DNA from: UMGS692 sp963653425
GTDB taxonomy: Bacteria > Bacillota > Clostridia > Christensenellales > CAG-314
Reading direction: 5' to 3'
DNA: 64,000 bases
Assembly (NCBI GenBank): GCA_963653425.1
Contig: CAVJWC010000003.1
Coordinates: 62,001-126,000, forward strand
Shown here: positions 27,518 to 36,297 of the stretch, piece by piece
How positions within the stretch are numbered: position 1 is the stretch's first letter
How the letters are laid out: each line of letters opens with the position of its first letter
Notes under the pieces: model-generated
Database searches by the model: none
What the model was told of the DNA's origin: nothing
The model's input: only the letters and a program-made list of their open reading frames with translations
Translations under genes and position numbers: made by a program

Positions 27518-27751
27518 GAAAGATTTATTCCGCAAACGAATATTCCGCCATATAAATTAAATAAATGTTTTTCACAAAATGAAAATATAAAACCGAACGC
27601 AGAGCCTTCCGTTCTTCATAACCAGTCGTTTTTACGGGAATTAAAAGCGGTCGGCGCGGTAATCGTCGATAAAGAACGCAACGCACCGTTTTTACGGCGT
27701 TGTAACCTGTCTCGTGTTACATTCGCGCATTATCCGCCGTCGTCCCGCGCT

Positions 27752-29005
27752 TTATCTTTTTATGACGTTTGCTCCGAGAGAAACCAACACTTTATCGAGA
27801 TTTTCGTAACCGCGTTCCACGTGGCGTATATCTTCCACCGTAGTAACGCCCTCCGCGTTGAGTCCCGCAAGCACGAGCGCAGCTCCTCCTCTGAGGTCGG
27901 AAGCTTTTACAGTTGCTCCCGTGTACCGTTTTATTCCGTTTATAACTGCCGTTCTGTCTCTCACGACTATATCCGCGCCCATTTTTATGAGTTCGGGAAT
28001 ATGTCTGAAACGCGTTTCGAACATGTTTTCCGTAACTACCGTAACTCCGCTGCTTACCCCCATAAGAGCGCATACGGGAGCTTGCAGGTCGGTAGGAAAG
28101 GCGGGATGAGAACCCGTGGCTATTTTTCTTACGGCTTTTCTTCCCGTATATCCGTTTATTTCGAGGGAATTTCCGTCTATTACCCTTACGTCGCAAACGT
28201 TGCCGTTAAGCTTTCCGAGAAGCGCCCCCAAATGTCTTACGTCGCAGTTGTAAAGACGGATATTTCCGCCCGTTATAGCCGTTGCGATGATATAGGTTCC
28301 CGCAACTATTCTGTCGGGGATGGGCGTAACCGAAGTTCCTCTGAGCTTTTTTACGCCAGTTATTTTTACGGTAGAAGTTCCCGCCCCCCGAACCTTCGCG
28401 CCCATTTTGTTGAGCATATTCTGCAAAGCCACGACTTCGGGTTCTTTGGCGGAGTTTTCTATCGTCGTAACTCCTTCGGTGAGAACGGCGGCAAGCATCA
28501 GGTTTTCGGTCGCTCCGACGCTCGGAAAATCCAGAACGATTTTTTCGCCCGTCATAAATCTTCCGTCGCAATCGATATATCCGCCCGATTCGTCAACCTT
28601 AACCGACAGGCTTCTCAGTCCGTTTACGTGAAGGTCTATTGGTCTCAGTCCGATGTCGCACCCGCCCGGGAAAACGGCGCGCGCTTTTCTGAACCGTCCG
28701 AGTACGGCTCCCAAGGCAAAAACCGAGCTTCTGATTTCTTTTGCGTAAAGCGCGGGAATTTCGTGTCTGTAAGCCCCGCTTCCGTCGATAATCATAGCTC
28801 TTCCCTTCCGCTCGGTTTTCATACCGATATACTCTAAAATGCACTGCATGTTCTTGACGTCGGTTATCTCGGGACAATCCTTTATAACCACCTTATCTTC
28901 GGTAAGAATCGCCGCCGCCATAAGTACGAGAACGCAGTTTTTCGCCGAGTTTACGCTTACTTCGCCTTCCAGTCTGTTTCCGCCGTAAATTATATATCTG
29001 TCCAT
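27752..29005 (-). CDS. murA: UDP-N-acetylglucosamine 1-carboxyvinyltransferase MurA
   Basis: 417 residues. NSAKNCVLVLMAAAI near residues 19-33 with Lys22-Asn23, and PGGCDIGLRPIDLH carrying the catalytic Cys116. It transfers enolpyruvate from PEP to UDP-GlcNAc, the first committed step of peptidoglycan synthesis, and is the fosfomycin target; the presence of Cys116 predicts the usual chemistry. It lies downstream of ftsW. The 270-base gap after it has no gene and holds the promoter of the ftsQ-like gene. Confidence 0.97.
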   Translation of the reverse strand: MDRYIIYGGNRLEGEVSVNSAKNCVLVLMAAAILTEDKVVIKDCPEITDVKNMQCILEYIGMKTERKGRAMIIDGSGAYRHEIPALYAKEIRSSVFALGAVLGRFRKARAVFPGGCDIGLRPIDLHVNGLRSLSVKVDESGGYIDCDGRFMTGEKIVLDFPSVGATENLMLAAVLTEGVTTIENSAKEPEVVALQNMLNKMGAKVRGAGTSTVKITGVKKLRGTSVTPIPDRIVAGTYIIATAITGGNIRLYNCDVRHLGALLGKLNGNVCDVRVIDGNSLEINGYTGRKAVRKIATGSHPAFPTDLQAPVCALMGVSSGVTVVTENMFETRFRHIPELIKMGADIVVRDRTAVINGIKRYTGATVKASDLRGGAALVLAGLNAEGVTTVEDIRHVERGYENLDKVLVSLGANVIKR

Positions 29006-29100
29006 TCCGCCCGTCCTTTTTTGTGTAGAAAAGCCTCTTTGACTTTACGTTATCTGCATTGAATCGGTCACTGTCTCACGGCAAAATCGCCCGTGTAGCC

Positions 29101-30243
29101 TTATAGTTCAGTATATGGCAACGCAACGCTTTTTGTTACGAAAAGACGGGAACGGGATTCTCCGCTTATATTAACGAGAAACCCCGAAAAGGTCATAAAA
29201 ACGGCGAGAGAACTTCCGCCCGAACTCATAAAAGGCAGAGGAATTCCCGTAGGAGGAATGCTTCCCGAAACGACGGCTATATTGATTACCGTCTGAACGG
29301 CGATAACGAGAGTTATTCCGCCGGCAAAAAGAGCCTTGAAGCGATTTTCCGCGCCGACGGAAGCTTTTATTCCCCTTACGATTATAAAAACGAAGACCGA
29401 AAGCACCAGAATCGCCCCTATAAAACCCGTTTCTTCGCCTATAACCGAAAAGATGAAATCGCTTTCCGCAAAGGGCAGAAACCTGTACTTCTGACGGGAA
29501 TTGAAAAGCCCGACGCCCAGCCAGCCTCCGCTTCCCAAGGCGTAAAGCGACTGAATGAGCTGGTAACCTTCTTCTTTGGGCGAAGCGAACGGATCGAGAA
29601 AAGCCATAAGCCTTAAAAGCCTGTAAGGTTCGGCTATAATAAGAACGGGCAACAGAATCGCGCCGAGTCCTATAAGAATCAGAAAGGCTTTCGCGCTCAG
29701 TCCGCCCGCATAAAGCATGGCAAGAGTTATCGTTCCCACGGCAACGGCGACGGACATGTTGGGTTCGAGTATTATAAGCAGACAGGCGATTCCTCCCGAC
29801 AAAAGCACGGGAAGAAAGGCAAGCGGATTTTTGCCCTGAAAACCTTCGCGGGAAAGATAAGCCGAGCAAAAAAGCACCAGCGCGAATTTAGCGAGTTCCG
29901 ACGGCTGAAAAGACTGTCCGAAAACAGCTATCCACCTTTTCGCGCCGTAATTTTCGACGCCCAGACCGGGGACGAAAACCAAAGCCAGAAGAATATAAGA
30001 CAAAACGAGCGTCGGAAGAGCGAATTTCCTGAGCTTATTTACGTCGGTTTTCATAGCCACGCACATTCCGACAAGCCCCAAAGCCATTCCGTAAGCCTGC
30101 TTTATCACAAAGAAAAAGGCGTTTCCGTAGGTTTTCTCGGCTGTGTAACTGCTTGCGCTGTAAATAAAAACCATTCCGAGCAGTGAAAGAAAGATTATCG
30201 CCGTAAAAAGCGGTAAATCTACGGGCTTTTTGGTTTTCTTCAT
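29101..30243 (-). CDS. ftsW: FtsW/RodA-family peptidoglycan glycosyltransferase
   Basis: 380 residues with about ten membrane segments. Signatures include YSASSYTAEKTYG, KRWIAVFGQSFQPSELAKFALV, IILEPNMSVAV, GEETGFIGAILVL and PPTGIPLPFMSSGGSSL. This SEDS enzyme polymerises lipid II with a partner class B PBP. Position between murD and murA in a division/cell-wall cluster favours FtsW over RodA or SpoVE, but these cannot be fully separated by sequence alone. Start codon overlaps the murD stop (ATGA). Confidence 0.92.
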   Translation of the reverse strand: MKKTKKPVDLPLFTAIIFLSLLGMVFIYSASSYTAEKTYGNAFFFVIKQAYGMALGLVGMCVAMKTDVNKLRKFALPTLVLSYILLALVFVPGLGVENYGAKRWIAVFGQSFQPSELAKFALVLFCSAYLSREGFQGKNPLAFLPVLLSGGIACLLIILEPNMSVAVAVGTITLAMLYAGGLSAKAFLILIGLGAILLPVLIIAEPYRLLRLMAFLDPFASPKEEGYQLIQSLYALGSGGWLGVGLFNSRQKYRFLPFAESDFIFSVIGEETGFIGAILVLSVFVFIIVRGIKASVGAENRFKALFAGGITLVIAVQTVINIAVVSGSIPPTGIPLPFMSSGGSSLAVFMTFSGFLVNISGESRSRLFVTKSVALPYTEL

Positions 30244-31766
30244 GAGCTTTCTCCCTCTTCGGAAAAGGTTTTCTCGGCGCGTTCGGAGTGATTTTCGGGT
30301 AAATTTTCCGCGGTTTTCGACGGGTTTCCGATTAAAAACTTTGCGTTTTTCGGTGGTTTTTCGTGGTTACTCGGGGGTTTTTCGTGGTCTTTCGGTGGGT
30401 TTTCGTGGTTTTTCGGTGGGGTTTCGGCGGGTTCGGAAGGTTCTTGAGAATTCCGACGAAGAGAACTTTTGCAAAGAGCGTTCACGCACGAACGGAAGTG
30501 ATCTCCGCGTTCCTCGTAACCCGAATATCTGTCGAAAGAAGCGCAGGCTGGCGACAGGAGAACGGTTTTCGCACCCGACGCAAAGGCTTTTTCCGTGGCT
30601 TCTTCCATATCCCCTGCAAAAACTAAACGCACGTCTTTCCCGAAATAAACTTCCTTTGCCGTTTCCATCATTTCCTCTGCCGTTTCGCCCGTAAAAACAA
30701 TAAGTTTCTGCGAAGGAAGATTATTAAAGAACGCTTTGAAATCGGCGGATTTTTTACTTCCTCCCATAATAATCGCAGTGTCTTTCGGGTTAAAACAAGC
30801 TACGGCTTTCAGGACGGAATCGGGATTCGTGGCTTTCGAATCGTCGTAAAAGCGCGTTCCGTCCTTTTCGCAGACCAATTCCAACCTGTGAGGAAGTCCC
30901 GTAAAAGAGCTTATTTTCGAAGCGATTATATCCGAAGGAACGCCGATATTACAGGCAAAACACACCGTGGCAAGAACGTTACCGAGGTTGTGTTTGCCTT
31001 TGAGTTTAATTTCTTCCGTTTTTATAATCCGTCTGCCTTTACAGACTATATATTCTCCGCACACTTCGCAATCGGCGGATTTTTCCGTAGAATAAAAGAC
31101 TTTTTCTCCGCAAAAGGACTGACTGATATTTGGGTCGTCGGCGTTTATAACGGCAAAACCGTCGCTTTTTATCCTTTCGTAGAGCGAATTTTTGACGCGC
31201 TTATAGTTTTCGAAGGTTTTATGTATATCGAGGTGGTCGGGGGTTATATTGAGAACGCAGGCTCCGTCGCAGGAAAAATCGCCGAGCCTTTCTGTCTGAA
31301 AGGAAGAAAGTTCCAGAAGGGCAACGGGCGGAAGGTATCCGCTTTTACCTTGGTTTTCAACGCATTCCGAAGCGAGTAAAGAAAAGGGAAAGCCTATGTT
31401 ACCCGCGGATTTCGCGTAGGTAAAACCGCCGAGAATATGCGTTAAAAGGCTTACCGCGGTGGTCTTGCCGTTGGTTCCGCCGATAGCGAAAACCTTGCCC
31501 GTGAAGTATCTTCCCGCAAACTGAATTTCTCCCGTAATCTTCATTTTCGGATTGTTTCGCAAAAGCGTTTTAAGAGCCTGACTTTCAACGGGGAATCCCG
31601 GACTTATCACGCATTCGTCGTAACTGCCGTGAAGAATTTTCCGTTTTTCCTCTTCGGAAAGGCAATCTTCGTATACCTGCGTTTTCACGGAAAGACTCAG
31701 ACAGAGCTTCTCGGCTCCCCTTCCCGACCTTCCTCCGCCGAGAATGACGACCTTTTCTTTTTCCAC
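30240..31766 (-). CDS. murD: UDP-N-acetylmuramoylalanine-D-glutamate ligase MurD with low-complexity C-terminal tail
   Basis: 508 residues, about 70 longer than typical. Mur ligase motifs: IGGTNGKTTAVSLLTHIL, LNITPDHLDIHKTFENY, HNLGNVLATVCFA, HRLELVCEKDGTRFYDDSKATNPDSVLKA, LLSPACASFDRYSGYEERGDHF. It adds D-Glu to UDP-MurNAc-Ala. Start is a GTG with GGAGG upstream. After the normal end (about residue 433) there is a tail built from repeats of the type PPKNHEKPPSNHEKPP, encoded by tandem DNA repeats. Stop overlaps the ftsW start. Confidence 0.95.
   Translation of the reverse strand: MEKEKVVILGGGRSGRGAEKLCLSLSVKTQVYEDCLSEEEKRKILHGSYDECVISPGFPVESQALKTLLRNNPKMKITGEIQFAGRYFTGKVFAIGGTNGKTTAVSLLTHILGGFTYAKSAGNIGFPFSLLASECVENQGKSGYLPPVALLELSSFQTERLGDFSCDGACVLNITPDHLDIHKTFENYKRVKNSLYERIKSDGFAVINADDPNISQSFCGEKVFYSTEKSADCEVCGEYIVCKGRRIIKTEEIKLKGKHNLGNVLATVCFACNIGVPSDIIASKISSFTGLPHRLELVCEKDGTRFYDDSKATNPDSVLKAVACFNPKDTAIIMGGSKKSADFKAFFNNLPSQKLIVFTGETAEEMMETAKEVYFGKDVRLVFAGDMEEATEKAFASGAKTVLLSPACASFDRYSGYEERGDHFRSCVNALCKSSLRRNSQEPSEPAETPPKNHENPPKDHEKPPSNHEKPPKNAKFLIGNPSKTAENLPENHSERAEKTFSEEGESS
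30243..30467. repeat. Tandem repeats encoding the MurD tail
   Basis: On the plus strand the stretch 30350-30430 repeats units such as GGTGGTTTTTCGTGGT with small length changes in multiples of three. In the murD frame these encode Pro-Pro-(Lys/Ser)-(Asn/Asp)-His-Glu blocks. Confidence 0.8.
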
Positions 31767-31864
31767 GTTATTTCCTCCCGTATATTTTAAGTTTTATCCG
31801 TTTTATTGCATATTACGTATTTACGTAATTCCGCCCAATCGGTTTATACAAACCAAGGCGAACG

Positions 31865-32872
31865 CTAAGCCTTTCCGCACCTCAACGCGAGTATTATTCC
31901 GCCGATAATAAGGGTTACGACCGAATAAATCACGGCTATGCGGGTTTCGCTCAGCCCTTTCATCTGAAGATGATGGTGAAGGGGCGCCATAAGCAGTAGC
32001 CTTTTGCCTTTGGTAAGCTTAAAATAAAACACCTGAAAAATCACCGACAAAACCGTTACGACGTAAGCCATACCAAGAAAAACCAGCGTAAGAACGTTCC
32101 CCGAAAAGAGCGTAACGCAGGCGCAAAAAGCCCCTATCGCCATAGAACCCGTGTCGCCCATAAAAAGAGAGGCGGGATTGCAGTTAAAGACGAGAAAAGC
32201 CGTAAGGCAACCCGTCATTACCGCAGAAAGACAAGCAAGACTTTTCGTTTCTTCCGCCATAAACGTAAGTCCGTAACCGTCGAGAAGGTTACTTTCGACG
32301 CACAACAGAACGCAGGCACACAGAGTCATACACGCCGTTACCGAAGAGGCAAGTCCGTCCAGACCGTCGAGAAGGTTTGCACCGTTCGAAGAAGAGAGAA
32401 AGACCAGTACGCCCAAAGGGATTATCAGAAAGCCTATATCGATTTCTCTTCCCGAAAAGGGCAGTTTTATAAGCGAACCCACGACTTTCGCGTGATAAAC
32501 GTAAGTTGCCGAAATCACGGCTACGGCTATCTGTGCAAGCGTTTTTTGCCACGCGGTAAGTCCGAGATTGCGTCTGTATCTTATCTTTATGAAGTCGTCG
32601 AGAAAACCTATCGCCCCGTAAGCAAGAGTTACCGCGACCGTAATCACGGCTATCTTTTCCTTTCCGCAAAAAATCAGTCCGACGGCAGAAAAAGCCGTAA
32701 GAAAAGCAATTCCGCCCATCGTGGGCGTTCCTTTTTTGCCTGCGTGAAGCTTTACGTAAGACAGTATCTCCTGCCTTGCCTTCATTCTTTTTAGAAGGGG
32801 CAAAAGCGCGGACGTTACGATTAAAGCCGTAATCAGTCCGCATATAGCGGCGATCGTGTTTGTTTTCAGCAT
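31865..32872 (-). CDS. mraY: Phospho-N-acetylmuramoyl-pentapeptide transferase MraY
   Basis: 335 residues with about ten membrane segments. Motifs: KKGTPTMGG near residue 47, GFLDDFIKIRYRRN, NGANLLDGLDGLASS, FLVFNCNPASLFMGDTGSMAIGA and MAPLHHHLQMKG. It makes lipid I from UDP-MurNAc-pentapeptide. Sits between murE and murD; AAGGA precedes the ATG. murF, which usually lies between murE and mraY, is absent here. Confidence 0.97.
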   Translation of the reverse strand: MLKTNTIAAICGLITALIVTSALLPLLKRMKARQEILSYVKLHAGKKGTPTMGGIAFLTAFSAVGLIFCGKEKIAVITVAVTLAYGAIGFLDDFIKIRYRRNLGLTAWQKTLAQIAVAVISATYVYHAKVVGSLIKLPFSGREIDIGFLIIPLGVLVFLSSSNGANLLDGLDGLASSVTACMTLCACVLLCVESNLLDGYGLTFMAEETKSLACLSAVMTGCLTAFLVFNCNPASLFMGDTGSMAIGAFCACVTLFSGNVLTLVFLGMAYVVTVLSVIFQVFYFKLTKGKRLLLMAPLHHHLQMKGLSETRIAVIYSVVTLIIGGIILALRCGKA

Positions 32873-33064
32873 AAAATCCTTTTAAGCGCAGTTCCGTTAC
32901 CTCATACGACGGCAAATAAGGTTTAATATAACCGACGGAAGGCTTGACGTTACTTTCTTTACCTGTCATTACAGAAAAAAGCCGTTTCGGGTAACGAACT
33001 GCCGTGTTTCGTTAACGCCGGATGCCGTTTCGGGTAACGAACGGAAGGTTTTAGTATAATTTCG

Positions 33065-34639
33065 TCAACGTCTTAAAGAGAGAAGAAAAGCTTTGTCCGA
33101 ATGGGGAATCTTCTCGTAGCCCCGGTCGATTTCTCTTTCCGCGCCCTTTCCGAGAATGGCAACCGTATCGCATGGTCGGGCTTCCGAAAGCGCGACGGAA
33201 ATTGCTTCCCTCCTGTCGGGGATAATCTTCACGGGGACGGTTACTCCGACGGCTATATCGGCTATGATATTCTCGGTTTTCTCGCTTCTCGAATTGTCTT
33301 CGGTAAGATAAATCCCGTCGGCGTATCTGCTTGCGGAACGCCCCATAAGAGCGCGTTTTTCTCTGTCTCTGTCCCCGCCGCATCCGAAAACGACGATAAG
33401 TCTTCCTTTCCTGCCCTTTTCAGCAGAAAAATCAGAACTTCCGTAGCGGTGTTTATCGTTTTCACAGCCGTGGGTTTCGTTGCCGTTATAAGTTTCGTTT
33501 CCGTAGGTTTCTTCGCCATAAGCTTTGACGAGTTCGTCCGAGCCTACGCCCTCTTCGAGCCTCTGCCTCAGACAAGAGAGAATATTGGTTATTCCGTCGG
33601 GCGTATGAGCGAAGTCCACCACGCATTTTATTCCGTTGACGTAGACGGTTTCGTTCCTCCCGGGGACGGGAGAAACATCGCCTATACCTTGCGCAATTAC
33701 GCTTTCTTTTATACCCATAAGGAAGCACGCCGAAGCCGAAGCCGTAGCGTTATAGGCGTTAAACCGCCCGAAAAGCTTGGTTTTTACCTCGAAAAGGTTG
33801 TTTTTCATATTTATAAAATAACTGCTTCCCGAGCGCGTTTCCTTATAGCAGACAAAATGCGCGTCGGCTGTGGATTTCTCTCCGTAAGTAAAAGTAGGGA
33901 CGAGCGGATTTACCGAGAGTTTCGCGCCCAGACCGTCGTTAACGTTGACGACGGCGGATTTTACCCTTTCGGGAGAGAAAAAGGAACGCTTGGTTTCGCC
34001 GTATCTTTCCATAGTTCCGAAAAAATCCAGATGGTCTTCGGTAAGGTTGGTAAAAACGCCTATATCGGCGGTTATTCCGTCAAGCTTGGAAAGAGCTATC
34101 GCGTGAGCCGAAGCCTCGAAAACAACGGTTTTTACACCGCAATCGACCATTTCTTTGAGAGTTGCGTTCATCTGCACGGGATCGGGCGTCGTAAGCAGGG
34201 ATTCTTTTCGTTTTCCGCAATAAAAGATTCCGTTGGTACCTATGACTCCGCAATTGACGCCCGCTTTTCCGAGTATTTCCGCCGTTATGAAACATACTGA
34301 AGTCTTTCCGTTGGTTCCCGTAACCGCAACCGTCGTAAGCTTCTCGGCGGGATTTCCGTAGTAATTCTGAGCTATTACAGACATTGCTCTGCGAACGTCC
34401 CGAACGAGAACCTGCACTGCGTTTACTGGAAGGAATCTGCCGACTATAAGTGCGCTCGCTCCTTTTGAAACGGCTTCTTCCGCAAATTCGTGTCCGTCGA
34501 AAGTTCCGCCTTCGAGACAGAAAAACAAAGTGCCGTCTTTTATATCGTCGCAGGAATGAGAAAGGTAACTTACGTTAACGCAGGGATTTCCTTTTACAGC
34601 AACGGGCGCGACTCTTTGAAGTAAACTACCGAGTTTCAT
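33065..34639 (-). CDS. murE: UDP-MurNAc-tripeptide synthetase MurE, with low-complexity insertion
   Basis: 524 residues. Motifs TVAVTGTNGKTSVCFITAEIL (Walker type, about 103-123), FTNLTEDHLDFFGTMERY, FNAYNATASASACFLMG, VVDFAHTPDGI and VVFGCGGDRDREKRALMG. The diamino-acid specificity region reads EDNSRSEKTENI; the Arg suggests meso-diaminopimelate, though DNSR differs from the usual DNPR. Residues about 364-412 form an Asn/Glu/Thr/Gly-rich insertion (YGNETYNGNETHG) between two conserved blocks. First gene after spoIIIAH, nine bases away, so likely co-transcribed with spoIIIA. Confidence 0.95.
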   Translation of the reverse strand: MKLGSLLQRVAPVAVKGNPCVNVSYLSHSCDDIKDGTLFFCLEGGTFDGHEFAEEAVSKGASALIVGRFLPVNAVQVLVRDVRRAMSVIAQNYYGNPAEKLTTVAVTGTNGKTSVCFITAEILGKAGVNCGVIGTNGIFYCGKRKESLLTTPDPVQMNATLKEMVDCGVKTVVFEASAHAIALSKLDGITADIGVFTNLTEDHLDFFGTMERYGETKRSFFSPERVKSAVVNVNDGLGAKLSVNPLVPTFTYGEKSTADAHFVCYKETRSGSSYFINMKNNLFEVKTKLFGRFNAYNATASASACFLMGIKESVIAQGIGDVSPVPGRNETVYVNGIKCVVDFAHTPDGITNILSCLRQRLEEGVGSDELVKAYGEETYGNETYNGNETHGCENDKHRYGSSDFSAEKGRKGRLIVVFGCGGDRDREKRALMGRSASRYADGIYLTEDNSRSEKTENIIADIAVGVTVPVKIIPDRREAISVALSEARPCDTVAILGKGAEREIDRGYEKIPHSDKAFLLSLRR

Positions 34640-34647
34640 TTTCCGCC

Positions 34648-35127
34648 TCAGGACTCTATAAACTTGATAAATTCGGGCTTTATTCCCGTCTGAGCCACGA
34701 TTATGCTATAAATAACGGCTGTGTCTTCTCGGGTTATGGCGTCCTTTCTGACGATTACGTTGACGTTGTCGGAATATATGCCCAGATTCACGTAAACGTC
34801 CTCGTAACCTTTGGCTTTAATAAGGCTTTCGATAATCATTTCCTTTTCCATAAGCTCTATAAGCTTCATTTTTCTTTCCAGCGCCGACTTTCTCTGCGAT
34901 TCGTATTCCGTGCCTTCCATTGCGAGAATTTCGTCGAGAGCGGCTTTTTCTTCGGCTCGGGTGGTTTCTCTTATCTGACGGGAAGTCGCGAAAAAGTCGC
35001 CCGTTGCCGTAGCGTCGTCCGTTGCGGTATCCGAATTGTCTTTAAGCAGTACGAGATTAAGGCAAGCAGCCGTAACAAGCACGAGAATCATGGAAACGAT
35101 GATAACTGTTCTTTTGGTTTTTGTCAT
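34648..35127 (-). CDS. spoIIIAH: Stage III sporulation protein AH
   Basis: 159 residues: one N-terminal membrane segment (about 7-28) and an extracytoplasmic domain rich in charged helices ending IVVAQTGIKPEFIKFIE, typical of SpoIIIAH. In Bacillus it is made in the mother cell and binds forespore SpoIIQ across the intermembrane space. A 182-base gap separates it from spoIIIAG and contains a short CCCCGA/TCGGGG hairpin close to its start. GGAGG before ATG. Confidence 0.93.
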   Translation of the reverse strand: MTKTKRTVIIVSMILVLVTAACLNLVLLKDNSDTATDDATATGDFFATSRQIRETTRAEEKAALDEILAMEGTEYESQRKSALERKMKLIELMEKEMIIESLIKAKGYEDVYVNLGIYSDNVNVIVRKDAITREDTAVIYSIIVAQTGIKPEFIKFIES

Positions 35128-35309
35128 AATGACCTCCGTTTATTCTGCCCCGAATCGGGGGTATTTACTTTTTTTAGCCGTACGGTTTTCAGCCGAAAGC
35201 TTACCCGCGCCCGTAAATATTCGTCTACGGCTTCACTCTTTATCGCGATTTTCGCAAGTTTTACGCTCTTTTCGGGCGAGCGCAAGCCTTCGTTCTTACT
35301 TAAAGCGGG

Positions 35310-35816
35310 CTATTTCGACGCGAAAACTTCGACGGCAGAAGCCTCCACTCCGTAAAGAGTCATTACCGCGCGGACGATTTCCAGCTTGACTCTGGCGTTC
35401 CCCGCGCCTTCGGCGACGACCACTATTCCTTTGATTTTAGGTGCGGTTTCCGTCACGAGAACGGGCTTACCCGAATTGTAGACAATCTCTTCCGTAACGG
35501 TAGTCACTCCGCCCGACGTTCTGGAAACGGTTTTTCTGGCGTAAACCTTTTCAGCCGAGCCGTCAAAGGTTATAAGCACTTTGACCTTTCCCGCGCCTTT
35601 GATTTTCCCGAGAAGAACTTCCGCCCGTTCCTGCTCGTTCAGGCACCACTTTTCAAACAGGCTGTAATCTTCCTCCGTGGTTACCGTCTTGCTTCCCGAA
35701 CCGAAAAACAACAACACCGCGACGACTGCAACTATGCCGAGAAAAATCCACAGCTCGTTTTTGCCGAATTTGCTCCAAAGAAAACCTTTTTTACGTTTTT
35801 CACCCGATAAAGTCAA
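35310..35816 (-). CDS. spoIIIAG: Stage III sporulation protein AG
   Basis: 168 residues: a membrane segment (about 22-40) and a ring-building domain with GAGKVKVLITFDGSAEKVYA, KPVLVTETAPKIKGIVVVAEGAGNARVKLEI and LYGVEASAVEVF. In Bacillus SpoIIIAG forms a large ring in the feeding channel between mother cell and forespore. Start appears to be a TTG nine bases after GGAGG, overlapping the end of spoIIIAF. Confidence 0.93.
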   Translation of the reverse strand: MTLSGEKRKKGFLWSKFGKNELWIFLGIVAVVAVLLFFGSGSKTVTTEEDYSLFEKWCLNEQERAEVLLGKIKGAGKVKVLITFDGSAEKVYARKTVSRTSGGVTTVTEEIVYNSGKPVLVTETAPKIKGIVVVAEGAGNARVKLEIVRAVMTLYGVEASAVEVFASK

Positions 35817-36297
35817 CTTTCACCGCCTCCTTACCCACGCCTGCCACGGCGGACGCTATTTCTTTGATTCTTTCCGTTACGATTATATTCGTCATATTCT
35901 CGGGTATTCCCGACTTTTTCACCGTTACGGATATTTCTTCGACAATAAAAACTCCCTGCTCAAAACGGGCTTCCGCCGAGACCGAACAGCCGTTAATTCC
36001 GTTTTTTACGCAAAGCTCTTCTATACTGCGACCGAGCGTTTCCGCGCGCTTTTCGCACCAAACGTTCAGAAGGTTTTCGTCGGTATAGTTCTTCTCTTCG
36101 TTAAAGGCAAAGGAAAAATCTGCGGTAATTCCGCCCGAAAAAAGCGACGGCAACGGAAAGGTAATCAGAAAGACTATGATTACCGAAAGGGCGTTTTTAA
36201 CGTAGCCTCGGCTTTCGCCTTCGGGCATAACCGCGTCGGCAAGAAGAGTAAGAAGAGCCGCTCCGACGACGGAAGCTATCCAGTTTCTTATATCCAT
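35800..36297 (-). CDS. spoIIIAF: Stage III sporulation protein AF
   Basis: 165 residues: two membrane segments (about 8-22 and 34-55) and a C-terminal ring-building-motif-like domain. Position in the operon and GYVKNALSVIIVFLITFPL support SpoIIIAF, the least conserved member. The ATG directly follows the spoIIIAE stop. Confidence 0.88.
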   Translation of the reverse strand: MDIRNWIASVVGAALLTLLADAVMPEGESRGYVKNALSVIIVFLITFPLPSLFSGGITADFSFAFNEEKNYTDENLLNVWCEKRAETLGRSIEELCVKNGINGCSVSAEARFEQGVFIVEEISVTVKKSGIPENMTNIIVTERIKEIASAVAGVGKEAVKVDFIG

